The notes: generated by a model from the sequence alone, not told the origin. A stretch of 48,445 nucleotides of DNA from an uncultured Ureaplasma sp. (GCA_944322645.1 CALUPI010000030.1:1-48445); one strand, 5' to 3'; counted from the first letter of the stretch, positions 10,255 to 21,406 are shown. Made by a program: numbers and translations.

Positions 10255-10506
10255 ATGGAACCATGATTATGTAGAGTTATTGATGTTGTAGGAATAACCA
10301 TACCATTAATTTTTATATGTTTATTAATTTTATCAATTTTTAATATTGTAGATTATGTAAAAGAATATAAAAATACATATGATAAAACCTTAACAAATAA
10401 GTCATTTGCACTTTTTGTTACATGAATTATAATAGGTATTATTTCGTTAATTGGAATGATAGCTGTACCAGTAGGATTATTTGTTTCATTTCCTAATATT
10501 TGATAG
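10255..10506 (+). CDS. Small two-helix membrane protein
   Basis: An 83-aa frame, ATG at 10255 to TAG at 10504-10506, has three TGA Trp codons. It carries two hydrophobic segments: VVGITIPLIFICLLILSIF (about residues 11-29) and WIIIGIISLIGMIAVPVGLF (about 57-76). A short polar loop rich in Lys and Tyr lies between them. No family is recognised. It ends 17 nt before the first helicase gene, on the same strand, so the two are probably cotranscribed and may act together. The frame is too short for ordinary ORF filters because its TGA codons break it. Confidence 0.7.
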
Positions 10507-10523
10507 AAAAAAGAGGTTTATTT

Positions 10524-13500
10524 ATGGAAAACAAAGAAAATATTAAACTATTAAATTTAATTTCATACAATCAAGAAAACACAATTATTAATAAAAATTC
10601 AGTATATTTTGACCTTTATGATTTTGGTTTAAATAAAGATTTTTTTGTTGACAATTTTTTCAACACTTCTTATACAAAATTTGAGGTTAATTTATATAAA
10701 AATTTTGAAGAAAAAATTAAAAACTTACAAAATGCTAAATCTATTAGTGACTATAATAATCTCATTAAAGAAATCCAATCTTCAAATGAATTTTTAAAAA
10801 ATCTACCAACTTTTGGAAATGAATATAATGATCCAAATTCTTTTTTAGTTAATAAAAATTCAGTTTATAAAGAATTTATTGATAACTTATTAAAAGTTTA
10901 TCCTTCATTATTTATAGAAAATTCTAATGATAATTCAAAAATGAATTTAGGATATGGTTTAATAAGTGGTAATATTAATTCTAATAAGTTTATAAATACT
11001 TTTATATTTAATCGTGAATTACAATGAACAATTGATTTTTTAACAATTAAATTTACTTTAGGTAATGAAATTATAATTAATGAACCTGCAATGTTATATA
11101 TGTTAGATTATGCAGGTAATTATAATATTGAACCTAAATTTAGTTTTTCAAATAAGGATGAATTAGTTTCATATTTAACACAATTATTTAATTATCCAAT
11201 TGAAATTTCTAATATTGATTCACTTTCAAAAATGTTTATACAAAATAATTCTAAAAATTTACCAATTAAATTTTATGAATTATATGCTTTTGTAAAATAT
11301 AATTTAGAAAAATCTAAGTTAGATGCTGAAATTGAAAAGATTCAATATAAAGATATTGTTGTGTTAAATACGCCAATGAAAAATGATGCAAAATATTATA
11401 AAGATTTAGAAATTAATTCAGCACCATTAATTCAAATTAATAAACCTTTAAATTTAACTCAAAAATTAGCATTAAGATCTGCAGTTAATGAAAATACATT
11501 AATATATGGACCTACTGGAACTGGTAAGTCTGAGCTTTTATCTACTATTATTGCAAATTTGATGTCTAAAAATGAATCAATATTAATGACTGCTGACAAC
11601 CAAGAAGCAATTAATGTAGTTTATGATAGACTTAATAACTTACGTGATTTTGCATTAAAAATTGATGAAAATTATGATGATAAAGAAATTTTCTTTAACC
11701 AAATTTTTAGATTAATTTCTAAGCTTGGAAACTTTACAACTAACACACCACAATTTAGAAAGAAAACATTGACTATTGAACAATTTACTAAAGATAATGA
11801 AAGAGCTCTAGATTATAATCATTTAAATCAAAAATTTTTAAATAATATTAAGGAATATTTAGAATTTTGTACTAAGAGAGATAGTAACAGTCATGATTTT
11901 AAATCATATTTAATCGCTAAGGATAATATTCAAAAGTTTATAGATAATAATATTGATGCAATTAGAGAAGTTTTTAAACAATATGCTCATAAATATCCAA
12001 GATTATCAAATGAAGTTGATTTTATTACTAAAATTAGCGAATATGATATATATGTAAATGAGTATAATTTGGATAGTGAAACGTTGTCAAATATTAGTGA
12101 TAAATATTCAGAATTTTTAATTTTTTTATCTAATTTTGGATATAAAGATTTATCATATATAGATTATTCTGAACTTGTTGCTAATAATGAAAAATTAATA
12201 AGATTCTTAGATGATAATTGATTATCTAATGATGTTAATTTTATAGATGAATTAAATAAAGATCCGAATTTATTATTAGACAATTATAATGATGCTATAA
12301 AATTAAGAGACATTATTAGACGTAGTTGTACTGACGGTAAAAATGATGAATGATTTAAAAAAGTAATGACATGATTATTTACAAACAAAAATAATCATGA
12401 AGAATTTTTACATAGGGTTTCAGTGGCAACTGGAGATAAGGATGCATTAATTGGTATTGTTAATTATTTTAAAGGTACTTACAATAATAGAATATTAAAT
12501 AAAAAACTTACTAAAAAGTATCCAACTGATCCTAAAGAAATAAATAAGTATATGTCCTTATTGGAAGCGGTTAGAATATTTTATTTAATTTTTAAAAAAT
12601 CGTCTGGAAATATTGAATATATTAAATGTTTTTATGACAAAATTGACAATTATAAAGATATTTTTGCACCATTAAATGTTTTCTTTTATCTAAATAAAAA
12701 ATTATTGTCTGAAGCATTTATTAATATGTTTAATAAAAAAATTGTTTATTTTGATGATGAAATTATAAATTTATTTTATAAATTTAAATTAAATCAAATT
12801 AGTAATTATTTAAATATTTTAAATAATTATCAGGCTGAAATATTATATGGAAATTCACAATTTATTAATTTTGATATTGATATTTCAGTTAATGAATATA
12901 TTCGTGATAATTTAGATTGCATTAATAAGTTAAATTCTGCTTTTTATCAAATTTTTGTTGATTTCATTAAAAATAAAATTATTACTAAAGATCAAGACTT
13001 TAAAGACAAAATTATTACAATGTATAAATTAGCTTCTAATAATCAACAATTACCAGAAGTAAATGAATTTATTTCGCAATATTATGAACAATTAAAAGTA
13101 TTATTCCCTGTTTGATTTATGCTTCCAAAATTAGTTGCTGAATATGTTCCATTAGAGAAAGAATTATTTGATAATGTAATTATTGATGAAGCAAATCAAA
13201 TGGAATTAGAAAAATCTTTCTCAATATTATATAGAGCTAAAAAGGCTATTATTTCTGGTGATTCAAAGCAATTACCAGCTAATGTTAGTGAGTTTGTTGT
13301 TCAAAATATTTCTAAATCTTCAAAAATTGATGAAATTAATTTTAATGATGCATTATCATTATTAGATAGAGCAAAAACATTATTTTGAAATTCCTATGAT
13401 TTAAAAAATCATTATCGTTCGAATGATTATAGATTAGTAGATTATTCTAATGTTAATTTTTATGATAGAGAATTAATTTATGTTTCACAAAATAAAAACC

Positions 13501-14399
13501 AAATATATCCTTTTGAAATAATTACTTTAGATTCGACTAAATATGAAAATGGTGTAAATGAAGTTGAAGCTCAAAGAGTGTTATTTGAATTAAAGAAAAT
13601 TATTCAAGATTTTGAATCATCAAAATTGTTTTCAACATTTGCAATCGGATGTTTTACTAATGAACAAGCTGAGTATATTCTAAAAAATATTTATGATAAT
13701 CCTTCTGAAAATGATGATGTTATTAGATTAATAAGAGATAATAAATTGAGAATTTGTCATATTAATGCATTGCAAGGTAGAGAAGCTGATTTTGTAATTA
13801 TAAGTATGGTATATAATGAAAAAACTACTGATTTTAGTGAATTTGCTTCAAGAAATGCTAATAATTACTTAAATGTTGCTATTACTCGGGCTAGATATAA
13901 AAATTTAATAATTAGAAGTATTGATTTTGATCGTGCTAATAAATCTTGAGGATCAGCAGCACCTACTTTATCTAAATATTTAAAATATGTTGATGAATTA
14001 GAAAATTACATTAAAAACAATATTAATGATGATACACCTTCTTTCCATGGCCATGCTATAAGTTCAGCATTTAAGGATGAATTATGTGAAAGATTAAATA
14101 ATTATTTTGAGAAAAATAATTCAAAATATAGATGTATTCAAAATGTTAAAATTGGAAGTTATGTTGTTGATATTGCTATATACACAAATTCAATTAAAGA
14201 TATTAAATTAGTATTAATGTTAAATGAATATAAAAAATATATCACTCTTGATGAATTCTTGGTAGATTTAGACATTTTCTCATTATTAGAAAGCAAAGGC
14301 TATAATGTTTATTGAGCTCAAGAAACATTGTGAATTAGAGATCCAAATGAAGTTTTAAGAACTATTTCAAATATTTTAAGTGAACAAGAAAAAGAATAG
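10524..14399 (+). CDS. SF1 helicase-nuclease fusion, paralog 1 (DNA2/NAM7-like)
   Basis: A 1291-aa protein read in one frame with many TGA Trp codons. Residues 1-320 form an N-terminal domain of unknown role. The UPF1/DNA2-like helicase follows: Q-motif-like LTQKLALRS, Walker A GPTGTGKS (329-336), a roughly 550-residue helical insert, Walker B IIDEANQ (D888, E889), motif III GDSKQLP (912-918), motif V ALQGREAD (near 1084) and motif VI NVAITRAR (1117-1124). The C-terminus (about 1175-1291) resembles the MTES_1575/PD-(D/E)XK endonuclease domain, with D1216 in VVDIAIY and E1235-x-K1237 in LNEYKKY. The start at 10524 (MENKENIKLL) has AGAGG and matches paralog 2. Role inferred: DNA processing or defence. 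Confidence 0.85.
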
Positions 14400-14408
14400 G
14401 AGTTAATT

Positions 14409-17400
14409 ATGGAAAATATTAAAGAACTTAATCTTATTACTTATACTAGAGAAACAATTAATTTAGTTGGTAATGATGAAATTGTTGATATTAATAATTT
14501 TTTAGATCTTGAAACATTAAACTCTAATTTTTTTAAAAACGGCCCAGTTACAATTAATCTTAATATATATAGAGATTTTGAAGAACAAATCAAATCTCTT
14601 GAAAATGCAGAATCTATTGATGCATATAATAAATTAATTATTAATATTAAAAAAACAAATTCAAACTTATTTCATGATTTAAAAGAGTTTGGAATCGAAT
14701 ATAATGATAAGAACAACTTTTTAGTTAATAAAAACAATATTTATGTTCAATTTATTGAAACTTTACAATCAATTTATCCTAAAGTATTAAAAAAATGATT
14801 GAATCCTGAAGCTTGAAATAATGATGAACAACTTTATTTATCATTTGGATTAATATCTGGAATGGTTAATCCTAATCACCCTATTAATACATTTATATTT
14901 AATAGAAAATTATCTCTTAATAAGGACTTTTTAACTATTCATTTAAATCTAGATGGCAAAATGATTATTAATGATAAGGCTATTCTTTATTTATTAGATT
15001 TTGCTAATAATTATGTTGTTGATTTTAAAAATGAATTTGCAACTACTGAAGAATTTTTATCTTATGTTTCTGAAATTATCAATTATCCAGTTCCATTAAT
15101 TGAAGAATCTTCTTTAGTTTCTTATCTAAATTGTTTTAATAAAAATAAATCTACATTAAAATTTATAAATTCTTATACTTTTATTTCATATAATCTTGAA
15201 AAATCAAAATTGATTCAAGAAGACGAAAAGATTAAACCAAATGAAGTTACAATATTAAATACTCCATTAAAAAATGATATAAATTTTTATAAAGAACAAG
15301 AAATTAATGGTGCACCTTTAGTTCAAATAAATAAACCTTTAAATATTTACCAAAAATTTGCCTTAAGAAGTGCAATTAATGAAAATACATTAATATATGG
15401 TCCACCAGGAACTGGAAAATCCGAAATTATTGCTAATATTGTTGCAAATTTAATGGTAAATAATGTAACAGTTGTGATGACTTGTGAAAAACAAGAAGCC
15501 ATGAATGTGGTTTATTCAAGACTTAATGAATTAAGAGATTTTAGTTTAAAGATTGATAAGGAATATGATGATAAATTTACATTTTTTAAACAAATTTCTA
15601 ATTTATTCAATAAATTAGGGAATATTACTTCTCCTGCTCCAAGAGGAGGATTTAAAAGAAAAGTTGATGATGTAAATAAGTTTATTAATGAAAATCAAAG
15701 AGCATCAGATTATTACTTATTAAATAAAGAATTTTCTACATTAATAAAAGATTATATAAATTTCTGTAATACTAGAGATAGTAATAATAATGATTATAAA
15801 GATTATTTAATTGCAAAAGCAAACATTAATAGATTTATTAAAGATCGTTCTTCTGAAATTTTAGATATCTATAATAAGTTTGGTGCTTCATATCCTAGAA
15901 TTCAAAACGAAATTGATTTTATTATTAAAATATCTGAATATGATAACTATAGTCAGGTTTGAAATATTTCTAAGAATGAAGTTATTGAATTAATAAGATC
16001 AAAAAATGATTTTGTTACATTTTTAGTAAATGATTGTGGAATTAAAAATTTGAATTATATTTCAATTGATACTATTACTAATAATGTTAAATTATTAGAT
16101 AAATATTTACAAGATACATGATTATCAAATGATTCTGCTTTTATTGAAAATTTAAAAGAAGATCCAAAATTACTTTCAAAAGCTTTTGAATTAATGACTC
16201 AAATTAAGGATTCAGTTACTCGTGCTTTTAGTGGTAATGGCATTGATAAGGATAAAGCTGCTAAAAAAATTCATGCAACAATTGAATGATTAGTAAGAAA
16301 CTCTGCAAAGCATGGAGAATTTATTTCAAAAATTAGTAAATTATCAGATGATCAAAAAATATATGGAATTTATAACTATTATGTAGACGGTAGTCTTAAT
16401 GTTCATAAGAAATTATTATTTAAATACCCTTCAAATGAACAAAAAATTAAAGAATTAAAAGCAATATATAATTGTATTTTGTTGTTTAATCAAATTAAGT
16501 TACAAAATATTAATGCTAGTAGCTTAATAGAATTAATAAAGGTAAATAATGGTAAAGAAGTGTTTACACCTATTAATACTTGATTTTTAATTAATAAAAA
16601 GTATTTAAATGAACAATTCTTTGATGTTTTCAATAAAAAAATTGAATATTTCAATGAAGAAATAATTAATAGTTTTTATAAGTCAAAACTTAATGAAATT
16701 GGTTCATATTTAAGAGTGGAAAATGATTTCCAAGCAGAAATATTATCATCAAATAAATTTATTGCAAATTTGAATATTAATAACACAATTAAGGATTATA
16801 TTAGAAGTAATACTGATTATGTAGCTAAATTAAATGGAATTATGTATGAAATTTTTGTTGATTATTTAAGAAATAAAATTGCTAATCAAGATGATAATTT
16901 TAAACAAAAATTGTTAGAAATGGCAAAATTATCATACAATGTTAACAATTTACCTGAAGTAGATGAATTTGTTGAAAAATATTATGAACAATTAAAAGTA
17001 ATTTTCCCTGTTTGATTCTTAAAACCAGAATTAGTAGCTCACTATATTCCATTTGAAAAAGAATTATTTGATTATATTATTTTTGACGAAGCATCTCAAA
17101 TGGTGTTAGAAAAATCATATGCTCTTTTATATAGAGCTAAAAAAGCTGTAATTTGTGGTGACCCAAAACAATTACAACCTGAAGTTGGAGAATATATCAA
17201 AGAAAAATTACCAAAATCAAATGAAATTGACAAGATTAACTTTGATTTAGCAATTTCATTATTGGATCGTACAAAAACTTCCTATTGAAACACTTTTTAT
17301 CTAAGAAACCATTATCGTTCTGTTGACCACAATTTAATTGATTACTCAAATTGACATTTTTATAATAATGAATTAATATATGTTTCTAAAAACAAAAATA

Positions 17401-18296
17401 AGATTCCACCATTTGTTATAAACACAATTAATGGTAAGTGTGTTGACAACGTTAATGAATTAGAAGCAAAAGAATTAATAAAATATTTAAAAGAAATATT
17501 AGTTGGACCTGATGCCAATAAATTTAATGATATTTTGCTAATCACATTTACTGATGAACAAGCAACATATATTAAAAAATTAATCTTTGATAATCCAATT
17601 GAAAATGATGAAATTATTAGATTAATTAAAGATAATAGATTGGGAATCAACTTTATCCCAAGTTTACAAGGTTCTGAAGCAGATTTATGTTTAATAAGTA
17701 CAGTGTTTGATGTTGATTCAAAAGATTTAGGTTTACTTTCATTAAGAGATGCTGCAAATTTCTTAAATGTTGCTATTACTCGTGCTAAATATGAAAATCT
17801 TATTTTTAAGAGTTTAACTTATAAAAAAGCTGATATTGCATGAAATGGTAAGAACAAAGTATTTTTAAATTATGTTAGATATTTAGATGATCTTGAAGCA
17901 AGACTTACAATTGCTAAGAATGAAGGTGGAGAAAAACCAATTATTAATAATAATGTAAATAATTCTTCATTTAAATTAGAATTAATGGAAAAATTAACAG
18001 AATTTTTTGAAAAAACAAACTCTCCATACAAATGTGTAATGAATTTAAATATTGGTAGTTTTACAATTGATATTGCTATTTATAATCAAGATATTTCTGA
18101 TATTACATTAGTGTTAATGTTAAATGAATATAAAAAGTATGTTACTTATGAAGAATTTGTATGAGATTTAGATAAATTCTCATTATTAAAGAGTAGCGGA
18201 TATGATGTATTAATGCTTCAAGAAACAAATTGATTAGTTGATCCTGAAAGTGTGATACAAAACATAGATTCATTTATTAGAAACTTAAACAAATAA
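14409..18296 (+). CDS. SF1 helicase-nuclease fusion, paralog 2
   Basis: A 1295-aa tandem copy of the preceding gene, starting MENIKELNLITYTRET behind TAGGAGTTAATT and 9 nt after the previous stop. The architecture is the same: N-terminal domain, Walker A GPPGTGKS (331-338), long helical insert, Walker B FDEASQM (D893, E894), motif III GDPKQLQ (917-923), motif V SLQGSEAD, motif VI NVAITRAK (1120-1127), and the C-terminal nuclease-like domain with D1221 and E1240-x-K1242. Around Walker A the two proteins share well over half their residues, so this is a duplication followed by divergence. Motif V has Ser where the family usually has Arg. Transcription probably ends at the hairpin at 18301. Confidence 0.85.
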
Positions 18297-18300
18297 TTAA

Positions 18301-18335
18301 AAAATCAACTAACCTATAAATTAGTTGATTTTTAT
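18301..18335 (+). terminator. Bidirectional terminator between helicase operon and MFS gene
   Basis: AAAATCAACTAA (18301-18312) pairs with the T-rich arm at 18321-18332 around an eight-base loop. T runs follow on both strands, so it can end the plus-strand helicase operon and the converging minus-strand transporter gene. Confidence 0.8.
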
Positions 18336-18337
18336 TT

Positions 18338-19750
18338 TTATATATTAATAAATTTGAATTTATTGCTATTACTTATTTTTTCTTTTTTTCTATAAGGATA
18401 ATTTGTTTTATTGTTATATATTGTTACTAAAATGTAACTTACTCAAATAACAATAATAACACCTACAAGAATCATATTTTGGATTAGATATGTGTTCATA
18501 TAAGAATCAAAAGTCCCTGATTTATTAAGTATAGTTTTTAATCAATTTGTAAATCATCCTGAAATTGTGATTCCAACAGCTAGAATGGATTGATATAATC
18601 CTACTTTAGTAATTATTTTATTACTTAGTGTAATTGATAATACAATGGCTAGAATTAAGTTATATAAAATACCATAACCAAATCCATTTAAAGAATGAAT
18701 AATAAAGTATCCAATTGGATTTTTAATGAATGACGTTGCTATACAATATATAATTCAAGACATGGCTCCAATTGAAAAAATGGATATTGTATTCATTTTT
18801 CTAACTAGAACAGTTCCAATTAACACCCCTGCAACTAATTGTGCTAAACTAAAAATCACAGATAAATATCCTTCGTAACTTTGTGAGTTATTATGAGAGT
18901 AATATGCTAAATTTTGGAGGTGTAAGGTACCCATTGAACCTGAGTTAGCAAATTTAACAAATGCTATAATTGAACCTATAATTGCAAGTGTAATAAAAAG
19001 GAATGATGATGAGTGATTAACAATTTTTATAGAATTTAATTTTTCTATTTTTTTATTTATTAATGTATATGTTTGTCTTCTTCTTTCCTTATAAAAAATT
19101 AACATTATAAATGCAATAAAAATAAATGCAGCGCCTATATATCACATATATATTAATTTATCAGGATCAACAGTTCCATTAATAGTACTTGCAGTCTTAA
19201 CGATCGATTGAATTGGGGCTGTTAAAAAGTTAGCCAATAGTGGAGGAATAGATAAAATTGAAACTGTTAAAAATGCTTTTTTATTACTACCATATTGTTC
19301 TCTAAATAATAATTCATAAGTACCAATGCAACTAGCACCAATTCCAATGGAAATTGCACTCAGTATATTATCAACAGTATTTATATGAATCATTAGTGGA
19401 ATAATAAGAGCAAATTGAGCAATTAATGAAAAATATAGGAATGCTTTTCTATATTTAAACAAGTAATTAATTATGTCAGCAAATAATCTTACAAAAATTC
19501 CAATAAATCCATAAATAGAAGTTACAATCCATAAAAATTGCGGATCAATAATAGATTGCATTGTTCCTCTATATGATCTTAATAACATTATTGGAATTCA
19601 AAAAAATGTATATAAAATAAATAAATATTTATATCCCTTGTTATTTAACTTAATTTTTTGAATTAATATTATTGAACCTAGCAAAATAATTAAGAAGATA
19701 CCAATATTAACACCAATACTGATTAATTGACTATTAGTTAGATTTAACAT
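18338..19750 (-). CDS. MFS-like multipass transporter
   Basis: A 470-aa protein with about 12 hydrophobic helices in two halves. The halves are joined by a basic loop (YKERRRQTYTLINKKIEKL) near residue 220, the typical major-facilitator plan. Features include RSYRGTMQSII and VRLFADIINYLFKYRKAFL after helix 3, matching uncharacterised mycoplasma MFS proteins of the MG294 type; that link is from memory and tentative. Substrate unknown. The ATG at 19750 lies inside the end of the upstream gene (17-nt overlap), so translation is probably coupled. The last residues run up to the terminator shared with the helicase operon. Confidence 0.72.
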
Positions 19751-20240
19751 TGTCTAATTTTTCTATTTCGGTATTTTCTAATTTTAATTTACTATAATCT
19801 TGAAGGTTAACATCAAAATATTCAGGATTTAGAGTTGAAATTTTTTTAATTTCCATTTGAATATTATCAAATTGTTCAGAAAAATTAAAATGAGATTTCT
19901 TTTTTAAAAAATCTTGCAATAAACTTATTATAAAAAATAGTACATCTGGTGTTGATAATTTTTCGTTTTTGATAATAAGATCAGCTTGAACTAGAGCAAT
20001 AGGATTATTGCTTAATTCATCTAAAATCAAATATCCACAAATAATTAGTTTTTTTATGTTTTTAGCAATTTGAATATTAGATTGTGGAAGAATGAAATAA
20101 TGTTTTTCCATATTAAATGTAGTTATTTCACTTACAAGATATTTAACATTTTCTTCAACACAATTTAAATATTTAGCAATTACATAGTTTGCAGTACTAT
20201 TTTCCTGAATATTTAAAATATTTTTAATATTAAATTCCAT
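19734..20240 (-). CDS. Conserved-looking hypothetical protein, weakly RpiR-like
   Basis: A 168-aa soluble protein with no membrane segment. The first 70 residues (ANYVIAKYLNCVEENVKYLV to QIAKNIKKLIICGYLIL) look helical. They vaguely follow the N-terminal helix-turn-helix of RpiR/MurR regulators, where an 'iA.yI' helix precedes an 'a.i.r..kkLg..Gy' helix. There is no sugar-binding SIS domain, so if it is a regulator it is truncated. The C-terminal half is Lys/Asp/Asn rich. It overlaps the MFS transporter gene by 17 nt, suggesting a joint role. I do not recognise it with confidence. Confidence 0.6.
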   Translation of the reverse strand: MEFNIKNILNIQENSTANYVIAKYLNCVEENVKYLVSEITTFNMEKHYFILPQSNIQIAKNIKKLIICGYLILDELSNNPIALVQADLIIKNEKLSTPDVLFFIISLLQDFLKKKSHFNFSEQFDNIQMEIKKISTLNPEYFDVNLQDYSKLKLENTEIEKLDNVKSN

Positions 20241-20268
20241 ATTTAATTTATTATATCATTTTTATATT

Positions 20269-20296
20269 ATTAAAAAAATCCCAATTGTGGGATTTA
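20269..20296 (-). terminator. Terminator of rplJ-rplL
   Basis: AAATCCCA and TGGGATTT (20276-20283 and 20288-20295) flank a four-base loop and are followed on the minus strand by seven T. Confidence 0.85.
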
Positions 20297-20301
20297 AAAA
20301 A

Positions 20302-20667
20302 TTATTTTAATTCAACTTTAGCGCCAGCTTCTTCGAATTTTTGTTTTAATTCGTTAGCTTCTTCAGTCTTTAATCCTTCTTTAATTACACTTCCTGCCTT
20401 TTCAGACATTGCTTTAGCTTCCATTAAACCTAAACCTGTAATTTCACGGATTAATTTAATAACTGCAACTTTATTGCTTCCACCATCTACTAATACTAAA
20501 TTAACTTCTGTTGGAGCATCATTAGTAGCACCAGCTGCAGCAACGGCAACAGGAGCAGCTGCAGATACACCAAATTCATTTTCAATATCTTTAATTAAAT
20601 CATTGATTTCTAACATTGACATTTCTTTTAATGTTTCAATAATTTGTTCTTTAGTAACTTTTGCCAT
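20302..20667 (-). CDS. rplL: 50S ribosomal protein L7/L12
   Basis: This 121-aa stalk protein recruits translation factors to the ribosome. The N-terminal dimerisation helix pair ([20 protein letters not shown], then [11 protein letters not shown]) is followed by an Ala-rich hinge (residues 34-48) and the C-terminal factor-binding domain. That domain holds [32 protein letters not shown] and AKVELK at the very end. AAGGAAG precedes the ATG at 20667. It follows rplJ by 21 nt, the universal order. Codon use is more biased than in neighbours, as expected for a highly expressed gene. Confidence 0.98.
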   Translation of the reverse strand: MAKVTKEQIIETLKEMSMLEINDLIKDIENEFGVSAAAPVAVAAAGATNDAPTEVNLVLVDGGSNKVAVIKLIREITGLGLMEAKAMSEKAGSVIKEGLKTEEANELKQKFEEAGAKVELK

Positions 20668-20688
20668 GATTTTTACTTCCTTTTAAAA

Positions 20689-21177
20689 TTATTTTTTTTC
20701 ACCAACTGCTTTAAAAGCATACATTAAATTACGAATAGGAGATTGTAAGCAAGATAGAAACATTGAATATAATCCACTTCTACTAGGAATGTTAGCAAGT
20801 TGTTGAACTTTGCTTGCATCTGCAAATGTATTTTCAATGTATCCGGCTTTTAATTTAACTACATCAAATTCTTTTGCAACATTATTTACAGATTTAAATG
20901 GAGAAATTTCATCTCCAAAAGAAATTGCAATAGCATTTGGACCAGTTAATAAATCTTCAAAACCTTCTATTTTCGCTTCAGATAATGCACGTTTTAAAAT
21001 GTTATTTTTTAGAACATACATTTTACCATGAGCATTATGTAATTCAGTTCTTAAAGCTGTGATGTCTTTAGCACTCAAACCACTATATTCAAAAACAATA
21101 AAAGAATTAGCTTTTTCTAATTCTTCTTTAATGTTTTGAACTTGTGCTTCTTTTGCTTTAATAGCTTGTTTTCCCAT
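20689..21177 (-). CDS. rplJ: 50S ribosomal protein L10
   Basis: This 162-aa protein anchors the L7/L12 stalk to 23S rRNA. Recognisable parts are MGKQAIKAKEAQVQNIKEEL, FIVFEYSGLSAKDITALRTE, MYVLKNNILKRAL, FEDLLTGPNAIAISFGDE and the C-terminal SGLYSMFLSCLQSP helix. I start it at 21177 (MGKQ). The 7-residue extension to 21198 is out of line with the family and would overlap the AGGTGG ribosome binding site. Expression is probably controlled through the leader RNA upstream. Confidence 0.97.
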   Translation of the reverse strand: MGKQAIKAKEAQVQNIKEELEKANSFIVFEYSGLSAKDITALRTELHNAHGKMYVLKNNILKRALSEAKIEGFEDLLTGPNAIAISFGDEISPFKSVNNVAKEFDVVKLKAGYIENTFADASKVQQLANIPSRSGLYSMFLSCLQSPIRNLMYAFKAVGEKK

Positions 21178-21189
21178 TATAAAGCACCA

Positions 21190-21278
21190 CCTATTCAAAA
21201 TTATACAACATGCTTATGAGACCTCGGTAACATTATTAAGGTATAATTGACCCGTTACTGTCTTTGGCACATTGCATA
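21190..21278 (-). ncRNA. L10 leader (autoregulatory 5' UTR element)
   Basis: On the minus strand the leader contains GCCAAAGACAGTAAC and, about 20 nt later, GTTACCGAGGT. These are the paired, conserved elements of the Firmicutes ribosomal L10 leader (Rfam family L10_leader), which mimics the 23S rRNA site bound by L10(L12)4 and represses its own operon. GTTAC pairs with GTAAC to close the stem. Confidence 0.85.
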
Positions 21279-21281
21279 GAT

Positions 21282-21290
21282 ATTATAACA
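21282..21290 (-). promoter_or_regulatory. Extended -10 promoter of rplJ-rplL
   Basis: TGTTATAAT on the minus strand is a perfect extended -10 element (TG-n-TATAAT), placed 4-10 nt upstream of the L10 leader. No clear -35 is visible, as is usual in mycoplasmas. Confidence 0.7.
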
Positions 21291-21362
21291 TAATATATTT
21301 AGATTTGAAAAATATAAAAAATCTTAATTTTTTTGTAAAAAAATATATAATATAAATAAATC

Positions 21363-21406
21363 GCATTGCGAACTTCAGTTATATTTATATTAATTTGCAT
21401 TGCGAA
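21363..21406 (+). promoter_or_regulatory. Paired GCATTGCGAA operator-like sites upstream of rnj
   Basis: The 10-mer GCATTGCGAA occurs twice (21363-21372 and 21397-21406), 34 nt apart, in the short leader of rnj. The first copy lies in a perfect 5-1-5 palindrome, TCGCA-T-TGCGA; the second is a near-palindrome. They are G+C-rich against the A+T-rich background and lie just downstream of a TATAAT box at 21346-21351. A protein- or RNA-level control site is plausible. Confidence 0.45.

Noticed and set aside
10500-18296. Apparent break-up of the helicases and many other genes into several short frames
   Set aside because: All breaks are TGA codons in one continuous frame; reading TGA as Trp restores full-length proteins with motifs in order, so these are not frameshifts or pseudogenes.
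20285-20686. Plus-strand 133-aa frame
   Set aside because: Exact antisense shadow of rplL, whose sequence is unmistakable.
21178-21198. Longer start for rplJ (MNRWCFI...)
   Set aside because: It would consume the AGGTGG ribosome binding site and part of the L10 leader; the family starts at MGKQ-like sequence.
21190-21280. Possible tRNA because of the local structured, more G+C-rich sequence
   Set aside because: No cloverleaf, T-loop or acceptor pairing fits; the elements match the L10 leader instead.
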